A stretch of 30,208 nt of DNA from Apostichopus parvimensis (Eukaryota > Echinodermata > Holothuroidea > Aspidochirotida > Stichopodidae): contig KN887362.1 in assembly GCA_000934455.1 (NCBI GenBank), forward strand, positions 11,892 to 42,099, written 5' to 3'. Numbering within the stretch: position 1 is the first letter of the stretch; the number at the start of each line of letters is the position of its first letter. The notes beneath the pieces were generated by a model that saw only the letters and a program-made list of their open reading frames with translations, searched no databases and had not been told where the DNA came from. The position numbers and the translations under genes were made by a program. Of the stretch, positions 1-11,711 are shown piece after piece.

Positions 1-110
1 GGACATTCTTGTGATTCAGTAATCCATGAATCTTTTCCACCTATAAAAAAAAGATAATATTAATGTTCTTCACTGTAAGAGAAGAGTTAATATTTGATGG
101 CGGAAAGGAT

Positions 111-133
111 GGGGGGTGGGGGTGGGAGGGGGG
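111..133 (+). other. Potential G-quadruplex tract
   Basis: Four runs of three to six G separated by single bases (G6-T-G5-T-G3-A-G6) meet the G3+N1-7 quadruplex pattern. Similar, looser G-runs occur at 5294-5339, 6741-6772, 20004-20033 and 26914-26947. Confidence 0.6.
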
Positions 134-3100
134 CTACAGTAGAGTGCGGTAGATTTATGCACCATCTATAGGTTTATGATTTCATTTTGAAACATTAATA
201 AGATGTTGATTCTTTTAACTAGTAGGTCAGCCAAGGTAACAGTAATGGAAGTTCTCACGGAGGAAGTGAGTCAGCGTAAATCAAGGTACATAGTTTGTGC
301 AGTGCTATGAGGTGCAAGTGCTCGCTGGAAGAGGGTCATTTATTCATGCTAATAAAATGCAGTTTAAAAGAATTTTTACTCATTTTTCTGGATAGTGGAA
401 TTTCAACATGCATGCTAAAATGTCCAGTCTGCAAACATCTTACAGGTTGCCTACAGTACAGTACAGTATAGTACACCATGACTAAAGAATTTATACTGGA
501 AGCATAGACAATGGTCAGCGCAGCATTATGTGGAAAACATACTACCATTCTATTAAGTGGGAACATTTTGTCCAATATAATTTGCAGACAAAAAACAGTA
601 ATAAAAAACAACAGTGTAGGTAATATTAAAAATTTCTCACAAAACAAACTAATGAGTATTGTAATTTTCAAACACACAGGTATTTTCAGACTAAGGCAAT
701 ACTACCCACCTTTATGGGAGGTAATTTGATGATTTTTAGTCTGTACCTACAGCACTATGAAACATTGTTAAGTCTGCAGCTTATAGTACTGTTCTAATTC
801 TCAAAACTTTTGACAAGAGTATTTCAGCAATTCACATTGAATTGTTGTTAGAGGTGCATGACCTTCAGATCAGTCCAGATTCACACCAATAGCATAGAAC
901 AAATACACAGCCCTGAAGAAATGAGCCAAGACACAGGGGGTCCAGCAAAAAGAATGGTAGAAATGGTATATGGTATATACATACTGCATGGTATACCTGC
1001 ATAGTATGCCATCCGTTTGGTAAATTAAGTTACATCATGCAAGCAAGCTAGGAAAACTTCCTGACATGTTTTTTTCAAGTCTCACAGGTAATTTTACTGT
1101 ACACAGTACAGTACATACATACATACTGTAGTATAATTAGTACTTAAGAGTGTGTAATATTTTTATACGTACACTAACTCGCCGGACGTATGAAGTATGG
1201 GTACGACAGCATGCATGAGTACCAGGACATGTAGAGAACCCCTTGCTTGAGTATGAGGTACCAGGTTCCTTAGGTTTAGTACAACTCTAATCCTGCACTA
1301 CAGTAGTATATTCTGTACATTCCAAAACTGCCCGGAGTAAAGGGTATGAGTACAATCGGCCAGTACAAATTACAGGAAACTGTGCTAGAATACAGGGACA
1401 AGAATGGACTTGCTTTAAGTCTGCTACTAGCAATACAGACTGCGTGTAATTAGCCCGTCCATGTAGTAATGTACAAAGATACAGGACACAAATTAGCATA
1501 CCGTTTACTGTGTGTAACATATATAGTTCATGCTGCACTATACTGTACCAACAGGATGGGGGTCCCACCACAACACTACAGGGAGAGTACTTAAGTGATT
1601 CTACTCTACAGACGTGTGCAAACTACAAGACTTCCACCATTGTGCACTACCTTTGTGTAGGTTGTAATTCCAGCTGTTTTTCTCCCTTGTTTACAATTCA
1701 CTGATGGGCGAACACCGAGCTTGAACCTGCACTGCAGTAATCTAGGCACAATTGAAGACGGTTGTGCAACTTGCACTCACTAATCAAGCCTTACAGTAAT
1801 TTATTGTAGCCAATTGTGTATGTACATTCCTCATTCACTGGAAGTAAATGTTTAACTTAGGTCCTCCCTTAAAAACTTATACCTACACTTTAAAAAATCT
1901 ATACCTTAGCAGTTCCTGTAGCAATAACACATTCTACTGGAATCTTGGGATGGCTCTCAGCTTGCCAACCCTGCTCCGTGTAGCCATCTCACTGCTAAAT
2001 ATTGAACAGGCCCTACATGTACAGTAAACAGGATGTATTTTGCATTTGAAGTGCAAACTATTTATTTTAGAAAGTTAATTAATTTAAGGAAGGCGATACT
2101 GCAGGAGGTCTGTGCTCACAACATTGCACAACAGCCTTTTTAAGACTTCATCCCTTGGTTGAAAAAATACTGCTAAAACCCCATACTGTACGTTGACCCC
2201 TTTGAGACATTATTTGAGGCCACCACCATTGGTCCATCTTTATAAAGGATCTCCACTATCTATTTATTCCCCCTACCCCTCCCCTCCCTCCATATTGACA
2301 TCTCCTCCCTCCATATTGACATCCCCTCCCTCCATATTTACATCCCCTCCTAATTTGCTTGTGAGTGGCAATCTGCTGGATTTTGTAAGATATATCTGAA
2401 GTTCGAAGACTCTTCTACCTACCGACAGGATTGTGTACTTTTCGTTGGTTCCATCTTCTGCCGTTAATCGACTCTGCTAGAGGCAGACAAAAGCAAGCGA
2501 CACCTTCCAGCGTCCACTCATTGTCATCTGTGATGTTGATCTGATTCTTACAGCTTCAAGAATTAAAAGTCATTTAAAAACTTAGGAACAGCTTAGATCT
2601 ACTTTTATCATCCCCGATTTTTACCCTAAAGTCTAACATAATTGGCCTCATTTCATGAAATGACTGGTAATAATTAAATTCTGCTATCAATCCCACGAGT
2701 GTTTTCCATAAAATCTGATTAGTGCAGGCTTCCAGTCTGACTCACACATCTTGACAGTACTATGAGTACTATGACAGTGCTGTACTTTATTCTGCAGGTT
2801 CACACACATGTACGGATATATGTGTCTGTAAATCATGTCCGTTGGGATAGCTGCATTACCGCGCAGTAGGATGGGAATTCCTCTGGTAATTCTCCAATAA
2901 TTAATCTGTTAATGATGTAACATCGTAAAGACGTCTTCTGCTCCTGTATCTTTCATTAATATTAAACATAACTAGGGCACTAATCAAAAGATCCAATTAA
3001 TGTCCTTAAAGCAGCCAGTTAGGTTCTGGTAAACTAAAATAACCGTATTGTATGTATATCTCATGGCTCCTGTAGTACAGTAGTGCAACCTTCCATATCG

Positions 3101-5351
3101 GTATTTCCTTATTATCCTTAGAAACCGATTCGAAAAGAAAAGCTGCAGCTGCTGCAAGATCCCCTCCAGTCAGGCTGAATCAATATCAAAGCAACATAGA
3201 TTAATTCTGCAAACCAGCAGTGCCTATTTTGCAAGGATGCAGAGTGCAAAGGCTTATGTTCTACACAGCCTGGACGCAGGATACTGCATTCCCCACCCCC
3301 CCACACCTCCCCTTCCTCCATCCATTTCCCTCTCCCCACCCCTTCATCATCCTACAATTGACAGGATGCCTTACGGTACAAGTCAATGACTCTTCTATCC
3401 TTTTTGCCCACTCTGTTTAAGAGTGTCAGACAGTTCTGTGGGGACAGGGTTTGTGAACAGTGTTTTCAGTGTGTCCCTCTGGTTCTAATTTTTGTTGCGA
3501 TTCACCATAATACACTAACCTCTAAGTTCACCGATGATCTACGGATTGAAATTAGAAGCGTTCAGTTTAGTATGGACTTGTGCGTACTCCTCTACTCTTA
3601 TCAACTGACTACAAATTTGGACTGTAACATTCTACTCTCACCACTGGTAAAGTAAAATTGTGATAAACAGTGTGAAAGCACTTTTTTTGTTACTAGGGAA
3701 AATGTTACTACAGTATGGAACCATGTAGTTTTCAAAGGTTATGCAAATTTACCGTGGCTGTTAACTAGGTATCTTTAAGTATAAGGTAAATATATTCAGA
3801 ATGCTCAGACTACAGGTTCTTGGTCGACACTGTAAATTTTGCATACAGCTGCCTTCTTTAACTACAAGTTACAGACCCAAAAAACTTGTGAATCTCCCTC
3901 TCTTAACCTCCTAAACCTGACCTATATCAGAAATGTATAGATGGACAAAGTCCTAGTTTGTATTCCCAAGACATCTGTCTAGCATACTGCTGTGTATGTT
4001 ACTATGGTGTCGTCTGTGCCAAGGTATATATTTATTGATTCTTAGATAACATCATACTGTTATGGCATACAGTACCTGTGACGTATTAGAATTACAACTG
4101 TAACTGGTCCGTATTATTATGGAAATTTGACATCATACCCCAGCTGAATTTGACATGCTTTGTTTTTTTTATTTTCTCCTCAATTGTGTAGTTAAAGGAA
4201 TTGTCTGGTGGAAGATTTTGATACATTGTCTTTGTAGTTCTTATTTTTCTCTTTCTAACCATGTGAAAATTGTCCCCATTCAACGTTTTCTCCTTGTAGA
4301 AATCTGGTTTTCAAATTCACCAGTTTCTCACCAAAAGCACCGTTTGTTTGAACGTATCAATTTGGTGATTTTCATTGTGCAGGCAAATTGGCAAAATGAG
4401 CGACTTGAAGTTAGCACTCCTATTTCCGCAGCAAATACACTCTCGTGTGTATACGCACAGGTGATTGCTAGATTATATATTACGTACATATCGCGAACGT
4501 ATACAGCCTACCATGCCCAGTTGGTATACGTACATAGCGTTGCACATAATACACCCTCACACTCAAACCACAGTTCATAAACTGTTCTTCGAAATCGCTG
4601 AAATAAACTTCACAGATCAACTTTACAGTAAAAGGAAAAGTATTTGGAACACCGAAAGATGAAACTTGGCGGAATTGATGTCAGAGCAGAATGTAGTACC
4701 GAGAAGCTTAGGCTTCGCAGAATTGTCCGATTGTAAACGTTGGAGTAGCCTATACATGCGAACATTCTTCGCATTGGAGCTGAACATCGCAAAGTAAACA
4801 ACGAAGAGTCTGCTGTTCAAACTTATCTTGTGTTACACAAAACCATGAAACCACCAATATATGGCGGCTTAAGGAGTTTTTAAGAACATATCTAATTTAT
4901 AAGAAATTTCACAGAAATTGAAGGAAGAAATTAATCTGTATACAAAAGCATTTTCTTTGTGATTACTGTAGGTACTGTAAGGAGCGTGGTTTATGTCGCA
5001 CTCTGCATTTGCGAAGATGTCACATTCGTTACTGTTCAAATCATATTTGAAATGTCCATCCTAAAGGATTAAAAATCGTTTCTCTGTCAAACGCAACATT
5101 AGCATTCTCATATTTGACAACATGTTTGGAAAATTATTTATCGTTTATTAAGAGTACTTCTTAGGGCTACCAGACAATCCTTTTAAATGTGGATAAGTGT
5201 GGTCACTCACACAGTGATAGCAATCCTTTAAATTTCATTTCATTCACTCTCTAGGCTACGAACTGTGCATGCTCAGAATTTTTTTCGTTAGGAGAGGGGG
5301 TGAAGGGGAGGGGATGGGATAGGATGGGGAAGGGAGGGATGCTGTACTTAC
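134..5351. other. APC intron 1 sequence, no coding exon recognised
   Basis: AT-rich DNA with scattered TACAGTACAGTA words (450-480, 1085-1140), the 21-bp repeat at 2286, C-rich tracts (3290-3345) and a G-rich tract near 5294-5339. I searched both strands for the next APC exon (a coiled-coil segment in phase 0) and did not see one. Open frames at 3386-3655 and 4155-4580 have no recognisable features. Confidence 0.6.
2286..2348 (+). repeat. 21-bp tandem repeat, three units
   Basis: Three consecutive units of CCCTCCATATTGACATCCCCT with one or two changes (2286-2306, 2307-2327, 2328-2348), within a C-rich tract in APC intron 1. Confidence 0.9.
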
Positions 5352-5423
5352 CCTCTTTAGACTGGAGTTTTCTGCTGTCAAATTTTCAACTTGTTGCAGT
5401 AATGTGTCATAAGATGTTGCCAT
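5352..5423 (-). CDS. APC: APC orthologue, first coding exon (N-terminal coiled coil)
   Basis: Read on the minus strand, this exon opens with ATG in a strong context (A at -3, G at +4) and encodes 24 residues beginning MATSYDTLLQQVENL, then TAENSSLKR, before a GGGTAAGT donor (intron starts at 5351, phase 0). Known: animal APC proteins begin with a nearly identical heptad-repeat segment (human APC starts MAAASYDQLLKQVEAL, followed by a MENSNLR-like stretch). This segment is the N-terminal homodimerisation coiled coil of the beta-catenin destruction-complex scaffold, a negative regulator of Wnt signalling that also binds microtubules. The human first coding exon is longer (about 45 residues), so an extra intron or a different boundary is implied here. 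I could not find the next exon in 1-5351, so intron 1 probably exceeds 5.3 kb and the gene leaves the window on the left. The match is short but the position at an initiator ATG, the heptad pattern and both splice sites agree. Confidence 0.82.
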
Positions 5424-5438
5424 GTTCCATCAACACAT
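5352..5438 (-). other. APC: APC exon with 5' UTR leader, acceptor and two upstream AUGs
   Basis: The whole exon is 87 bases: a TTTGCTTGCAG acceptor (AG at 5440-5439), 15 bases of leader, then the coding part. The leader contains two AUGs: ATG TGT TGA at 5438-5430, a two-codon ORF, and an overlapping ATG at 5430-5428 that reads seven codons in another frame past the main start before TGA. The presence of an acceptor means at least one non-coding 5' exon lies upstream (higher coordinates). Confidence 0.7.
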
Positions 5439-7099
5439 CTGCAAGCAAATTAAAAACAGAATCATGATTTACAAGAGAAAATAAAGACTCAATCATGACT
5501 GAACCTCCAAAGGGTGATATTTAAATAAAATCATGAAACAATTTATTTCAACACTCTTTTGGTAGTTTCATCTCCCTGAGATGAATAAGGACAATTATCT
5601 CTTTGTATTACACGAAGAAGAAACAGTGTACATACTGTGTTGTACCTTTCATGACTTGACATAAACTTAAAACTGTGGCTGATACAAAGTAGTCATATAT
5701 CAAGTATGTCAAGTATAGATATGGAATATTGTATACACAATGAAACGATGGATGAGTACCAATACAAAGTCAATACATACATGGACAGTAATATGTATGA
5801 ATAGTAACTCATCCTCACTATAGAATAGTATGAGCAATAACACTAACTCAGTACACAATACACAGTATGTATGTATACATCCCAATAGGAGATCAGGGCT
5901 TCAGGTGCCAGTACCATTACAAGCATACAGTAAGTATATACAGTGATACGGAAGTACCGACACGAACTCACTATGTACGGTAGGTATGTGTAGCAATACT
6001 AGGAATTCCTCACGAATGTACGAGTAGTAATGTAAAAACTTAGTATACAGTTAATTTCATACAACATACAACTGAAGTATGAAACACATGGATACAACAC
6101 AGAACAAATCCTTTCAAAACAGATTGAATTAACACTGTAAGCTGGCCTATGATATAGTTGATTTGTTACAGGTTGACTCTGTGTGTGTATAAGGGTTATT
6201 CAGGGAAAATGTTGCTCCATGCGCATCACTTGAAACTTTGTGATGCAGTCATGTTGAGACAGGTCAGTGGATAATCAGATCAAAAATAATATATATAAAA
6301 AAGTTGTCAAAACGTAAAGTATTAAACCCGGATAGAGTAAACATGTTGTGACTTAATTACCATACTGGGAAGTACTGCATGTGTCACCTCCTTATTTTTT
6401 TCATAAATACTTTTAAACATTACATTAAGTTTAGATGTCTACATTAAACTAGCCTTCAATTTAAACTAGGTTGAAACTATGTTTCTTTTGTTTCAATTTG
6501 TATTGCAAACAAACTTGTTTGAAACAGATAAATATTGTGACATACAAATGACAGTAAACTAACTACTGCACTGTAGCAATGAAAATTGCAAAAATTTTGC
6601 TATTTTGTATTTTAAGTTGTACAGACATAGGAGAAATGAATTTGAAATTGAAATTGTTATGTTGACACTAAATGCAACACAACCATATACTCAACATCGC
6701 ACAGTCAGAATTTATCATGAGAAAGAAAATAACAGTGGATGGAGAGGGGGGGGAGAGAAAAGGGGAGGGGGTTGGTAGTGGAAGATCCCACTCACTGTAG
6801 CAAACAGTTGATACTATCAATTAACAACTTTAATCACTAAAATGTACAATTTTCTTAATAAACAAAAACAAAATACTGCGGACATACATGCATCACAGTG
6901 AACGTACATAACACAATATAAAATAAGTCCAGGTATGGAGTGCATCGATCCTTACTTATAAACAGCCTTCATAATTTCTCTTTCTAGAATGAACCAAACC
7001 TCTGCCATGCATTAACGACAATAACCAACACCACTGCTAGACAATCCGACAGTTGTCATAATCAAATTTAGGACAAAAGTTAAACGAGAAAACAGACAT
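5439..7099. other. Intron/5' flank of APC, simple-sequence rich
   Basis: Dense in TACA/GTAC/CAGTA words at about 5690-6060 and in short A/T runs; a G-rich purine tract lies at 6741-6772. No coding or RNA gene is seen. Confidence 0.6.
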
Positions 7100-7570
7100 A
7101 CTTTTGATATAAAAAATCCGTCCGTTTCCTTCTGGTTAAATCCACACCCAGCTCTACTTCATTAATCCCAAGCTAACACAGACACAGTCATCCACTCCTG
7201 ATGGGAAGACACTAGCTCACACGGAGAAATTCACAGCTCTTCCCAATTAATAACAGCAAGTTCCATTACTGTACGGGATTCAACACAGACACGGCACAGT
7301 CTCCCACGCAACGTCTGACTCTCCTCTGATTATGAATGCAGACCTCTGAGTGGATGATATCTTTCCGTTCGTTCTCCGTTACGCTCCGTACGTGGCTAAA
7401 GATTGCTATGATGTCATATCTGTTTATGCCAAGGTTTCCTCCTAAGTTGAAGGCGAGAGGCGGAGTTTCCACGTATAAACTAAATTGGTAGCCGTCCAAG
7501 TAGCAGCAGCATCTTCTGGTTTTTCTCTTGGAGGACGAAGCCAGCATTCTCTCTTCTCCTCTCTTCACTT
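7100..7570 (-). promoter_or_regulatory. Possible APC 5' UTR exon / promoter region
   Basis: This stretch is visibly richer in CpG than its surroundings (for example around 7300-7320, 7365-7400 and 7450-7475), while flanking DNA is AT-rich. On the minus strand it ends in a plausible GTATGT donor near 7098-7103, which could splice to the acceptor at 5439-5440. It also contains a 100-codon open frame on the minus strand (7266-7568), which I do not recognise and which may simply reflect base composition. The assignment as first exon or promoter of APC is inference from position and composition only. Confidence 0.25.
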
Positions 7571-8370
7571 TTTTTTTTTTTTGATCGTCTACGTCACAAA
7601 TACATTATGCAAGGGAAAGCCGGTATCTAAGGCCTGTAGTAATTGACTTTTGGGATGTAAATGAAAGTAGCAAGCAGATAACTGGAGGATATTATAGGCT
7701 AATGTAGATCGAACTCTGGACTGTGGATGTTGTTACAATTGAATCGGACAGATACAGCACAACATAATGTTTCTGAGAATGAAATGAGTTATTGAATGGT
7801 ACAGTAATGCTAGCAGTGTGGAGGACTGATCACTCTATTGATTAGGTTTTTAGATGAACAGAACAGTTGATAGTGCAATCAATATTAACTTTAACCTAAA
7901 AATATATAGAAATATTATATCAAAAGATATATTCATTTATTATCCTTTTTATTGCACAATTACTATGTGACAGTGTGAGTCAGGTGAAGATGAATTGTTT
8001 ATTTTTTCTATTTTATGTATTCATCCTTGACAACCGACATTTCTCAGAAAGACAGAATAGAGACATTACATGTGGCAAATAATCAATACAATATGACAAC
8101 GTCTCAAAGAAGCTATAGTACTGTACCTGAAAGTTTAACAGTTTGGAATCTTTACAATCTGAGGAAAATTCTGTTAACAACCGGATTAATCCCCTGTGTT
8201 CAATAAAATATGGAGGTTCCAAGACATTGTTGTCTCAATAAATGATACTTATATGGATAAATGAATAACTACTTTTTAAAAGCAGGACACGTCCTTAATT
8301 AGACTGTGTAACTACAGTGTGTACTGTATAATCAAACCTTTAAAAAAACATACAGTAGTAATTGTAGCAA

Positions 8371-8592
8371 TTTAGTAGTAATAGTTGTAATAGTAGTAGT
8401 AGTAGTAGGAGCAGCATGTACTGTAGTAGTAGTAGTAGTTGTAGTAGTAGTAGTAGTAGTAGTAGCAGTAGTAGTAGTAGTAGTAGTAGTACAGTAGTAG
8501 TAGAGATTTCAATAGTATTAGTAGTAGCAGCAGGTAGTAGTAATAGTGGTAGTAATAGTAATAGTAATTGTAGTAGTAATAGTAGTAATAGT
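8371..8592 (+). repeat. (AGT)n trinucleotide microsatellite
   Basis: About 220 bases of imperfect AGT/GTA/TAG repeats with AAT, CAG and TTG interruptions. An 83-codon poly-Ser frame across it (8416-8667) is low-complexity artefact. It ends exactly where homology to hAT element A begins. Confidence 0.95.
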
Positions 8593-9394
8593 CCGGGTAC
8601 CCGAAAAAAGTTGTTTACCCTTGTGTATCGCGATTTTCAAAAAATTACGTATTGGATGCTATCATAAAGGAATTATATTCTCCACTGACAATGTTTTCAT
8701 GTTCAAATAGGGGTAAGAAAAGGTATAAACCTTCCTCAATAATTTCTATTTCCTTTATTTCTTTCATTAACTTGTTAAAAACTTCATATAATTAACGTCA
8801 CTACTTACATCGCATTGCCGCCGCTGCTTATGTTTGCTCTTCACCTCTATTGGATAAGACCATATAAACATACAATTTAGCTCTTAAACAGTTTCTACTA
8901 AGTACTATCTATTATGCAGGCCCAGGGTTCACATTAGCCGTGGGATTGCGCGATTCCCGCAATTTGATGGCATTTGGAATAGACGTTTAGTAAAAAGCCA
9001 CTTGCGAAATTGTTTTTTAGTTATCCCGTCTATAATCCATTAGTAAAATCTCGTAAATTTCCTTGTGAGTCTTCTATGAAATAAACGAATGAGAAAATAA
9101 TAATTGTGAGAATTCTTTCAATTTCCTCCACATGTTAGCCTAACACCACACTTAGTCAATGGGGTAATCTAGCCTAACCATCTGTTTATTAGCTGAAATT
9201 GTGACGCAGTTATAAGATATCCATGGAATACTTTCGTTATTGCTGTTATCTGCGACCACATGGTAGCCTAACACCACACTAAGTCAATAGGAAAATCTTG
9301 CCTAACCATTCGTTTGCAAAAAAGAAAAATCACACTTTGCGTAGGATTAGGGTAATAAATTAGCAACCGGGTAGTATCGCGTCGGCAAACACTA
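8593..9394. mobile_element. Truncated second copy of element A
   Basis: From GGGTACCCGAAAAAAGTTG onward this matches 16505-17612 in order: TTGTTTACCCTTGTGTATC, ACTGACAATGTTTTCATGTT, TCGCA-TGCCGCCGCTGCTTATG, two CCTAACACCACAC blocks, and the right end GGCAAACACTA. The left inverted repeat (about 65 bases) is missing and is replaced by the AGT microsatellite ending at 8592. The right end has lost the tandem ACCCG block and two subrepeats. No target duplication can be assigned. Confidence 0.82.
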
Positions 9395-9751
9395 GTATCG
9401 GGTAGATAAAACATTTACATCTCTATATATACACACAGTGGCACACACTTATCAGTACAGTATCCCAAACACAGATGTGTACGTCTTCTTTTACTAAAGT
9501 TACTAGTTGCCACATGTATAGTGTACAGTATGTTATCAGGTAGAGAAATATTTTCATCTCCATAAAGACTCTAGAGAGTACTTGTCACACCCTGTGTTGT
9601 ACAGTACTATCATGTAGACAGATGTGTACATCTTTATGCTTATTAGAGTAGTAATTCAGCTATGTACACAGTACAGTACAAAATTATCTTAAGCAATACA
9701 TGTGTACATCTCCCATATATATCAACTAGAGTATGTAGAGTATGGTAGAAG

Positions 9752-9850
9752 CTACATAAAGTACAGTGTGTCAGGTAGATCTTAGATACATGTATGTGAA
9801 TTATCTCCTACATAAAGTACAGTGTGTCAGGTAGATCTTAGATACATACC
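9752..9850 (+). repeat. 56-bp tandem duplication
   Basis: CTACATAAAGTACAGTGTGT through CAGGTAGATCTTAGATACAT occurs at 9752 and again at 9808; a weaker third unit (GTGAATTATCTCATATATAAAG) follows near 9868. Confidence 0.88.
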
Positions 9851-9939
9851 TGTACTGTACATATTTGTGAATTATCTCATATATAAAGTAGTGCCAGATA
9901 CAATATTAAATTTGATATGTACAGTGGAATATAAATTAA

Positions 9940-10150
9940 TGTTCAAATTTTGTGTAGTGCAGTTTGAAGGCACTGACATTGTCTCATGTAAAATACTGTG
10001 GTTCCTGTGTAAAAAGTGATACATCTTTAGACTTTAATAGCAATTTGACCATTTTGCATAGCAATTTGACCATTTTGCATAGCACTTTGACCATTTTGCA
10101 TAGCAATTTGCGATGAGATACAGGATAAATTATTCCCTGAGGTAGATTGA
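9940..10150 (+). repeat. Dispersed repeat, copy 1
   Basis: Shares an ordered series of words with 10787-10975: TTCAAATTT-G, TTGAAGGC, AAAATAC-TG, CTATGTACAAA/CTGTGTAAAAA, TAGCAATTT-CC, TTTGCA-AGCA, and GATAAATTATT. Here the TAGCAATTTGACC word is amplified to the 21-bp tandem repeat. The identity of the repeat family is unknown to me. Confidence 0.6.
10039..10110 (+). repeat. 21-bp tandem repeat, three and a half units
   Basis: Units AGCAATTTGACCATTTTGCAT at 10039, 10060 and 10081 (third with one change), and a partial unit at 10102. Confidence 0.93.
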
Positions 10151-10786
10151 ACAAATGTGTGTATCATATTTGTATCGCACTAAGCCTTGCCCGGTCATGA
10201 ATTTTAGTTTCTGTGATAGAGTGCTTGAAATGTTGGCCCGTCCTGCTAGACAATTTGAATCTAACACTGATTTACGCAGAGACATGACGTCAGTGTGGCA
10301 TATTGGTCAGACTCAATCAGATCTCTCTCTAAGCTTGGCCTTGATACAATACACAGGAATAGACTTCGCGTCTTGCTGTGAATCAATAAATCTCGCAAAT
10401 AACAAATATCTGAACAACATATTATGAAGAAGAACTAGTTAGGGAATTCTTGAACGTTTTAATTCTCCTAAAGAATGCTAACTTGCAACTTCACCAGGAA
10501 ATTTCCATCTAAATCGCTATTTTGCTTTCAGAAATTTTAACTTTCCTCACTACAGAGCAGCTTGCTAATGATAGCGTCCCTGCATCCCCCCAAACGAAGT
10601 GCCACAATGACATCACAGCGCTCATGGTTCTCCACTGTTCAAAATATTTTAGGTTCAGTTGGTGCGAGGTTCAAAAATTCACTTCTCCTGAATAATAGGA
10701 TGAAAATCCCCAAACTAGGACTGTGGCAATGAAAAAAATTATGTAGTTTTTGCATATATTTTCTCGCGCTAAAAAAATCCTTAAAG

Positions 10787-10975
10787 TGTTCAAATTTGGC
10801 ATAGCAGCCTTGAAGGCTGTATGAACTTTCTCTTATAAAATACCATGTTGCCTATGTACAAATACTTCTATGAATCTTTACACTTAGCAATTTACCCAGT
10901 TTGCACAGCATTTTGCATTGCATTCTGTGATGGGATTCGGGATAAATTATTATTCACTGACCTACTTGTACTAAC
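10787..10975 (+). repeat. Dispersed repeat, copy 2
   Basis: Diverged counterpart of 9940-10150 in the same orientation, with only one TAGCAATTT unit and GGGATTCGGGATAAATTATTA in place of the GAGATACAGGATAAATTATT word of copy 1. Confidence 0.6.
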
Positions 10976-11651
10976 ACACAGTGAAATAGTACAATACACA
11001 CCTTAGTTTCATTTCTTACACAAACGGGATAAATATGCAAGTTACAGCATTGACTGACATACACAAATCAATGGTATTTTGCAAGGTTTGTAGAAGCAAC
11101 GGTAAAAATCACTCTGCCAAAAAGTTGAGTGTAATACTAAATTAAATTGTTCCTTGGTACCCAAAGAAGCAAACACAATTGGGTAGTGTACTGTAAAAAA
11201 TGAAAGAAAAAATACACAAAACAAGACCTCAAGTTTGTTCATGTGTAAGCAATTGCACTTTTCAAAATCATAACTACAACTTACTTAGAGATATCGAAAA
11301 ACTGATCAATGCATAATCATAGCAGACAATTGAAAACAAAATGTCATAAAACTTATTGTCTGCTGTTTAGCCCCTCTGTGCCAAAGGTTTCACAATTAAG
11401 TATCTTTGATGTTATTAATATGTCAGATAAAAGACCGGTGGAATCGAAAAGGACAGAAGTGGTTCAATTAGGTGAATAAATTGTACGTTTGTGCCTTGAT
11501 GACAAAGAAGGCAGAGTATTTAGGTAATCCTATTTTAAAGAAAATTGCTTGCTATGTACAATGTTCACTGTCGTGAACTAAATACAACACAGTACCCACT
11601 TGTGCACTGATCCACAATATAAAGCACAGCCAAAAAATTACTGCAGCTTAC

Positions 11652-11711
11652 CCCAGTTTGGTAATGTGTAGCTTCCAGGATTGGCTCATCTTGAGCAAGC
11701 AATTGAACCAG
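11652..11711 (-). CDS. Candidate 60-base internal exon, unrecognised
   Basis: On the minus strand, a TTGTTCCCTTGC...TATCAG acceptor and a GGG|GTAAGC donor bracket 20 codons (LVQLLAQDEPILEATHYQTG) with coding-like composition. Too short to assign. It lies upstream of the APC exon on the same strand, so an alternative APC 5' exon is conceivable; joined directly to 5438 it would run into TGA after two codons. Confidence 0.18.

Noticed and set aside
1895-1985. Possible next APC exon on the minus strand ending near a GGTATAG donor
   Set aside because: Each frame meets a stop within the interval or gives a peptide unlike the APC coiled coil.
3386-3655. 89-codon plus-strand ORF
   Set aside because: Not recognisable; it sits inside the presumed APC intron with no supporting splice or start signals.
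4155-4580. 141-codon plus-strand ORF
   Set aside because: Composition is that of translated AT-rich DNA, with no domain, no helpful splice context, and an overlapping frame on the other strand.
8416-8667. Poly-Ser ORF
   Set aside because: It is the AGT microsatellite read in frame, running on into transposon sequence.
10285-10292. Perfect TGACGTCA (CRE) site
   Set aside because: A single 8-mer in repeat-rich DNA with no promoter evidence nearby.
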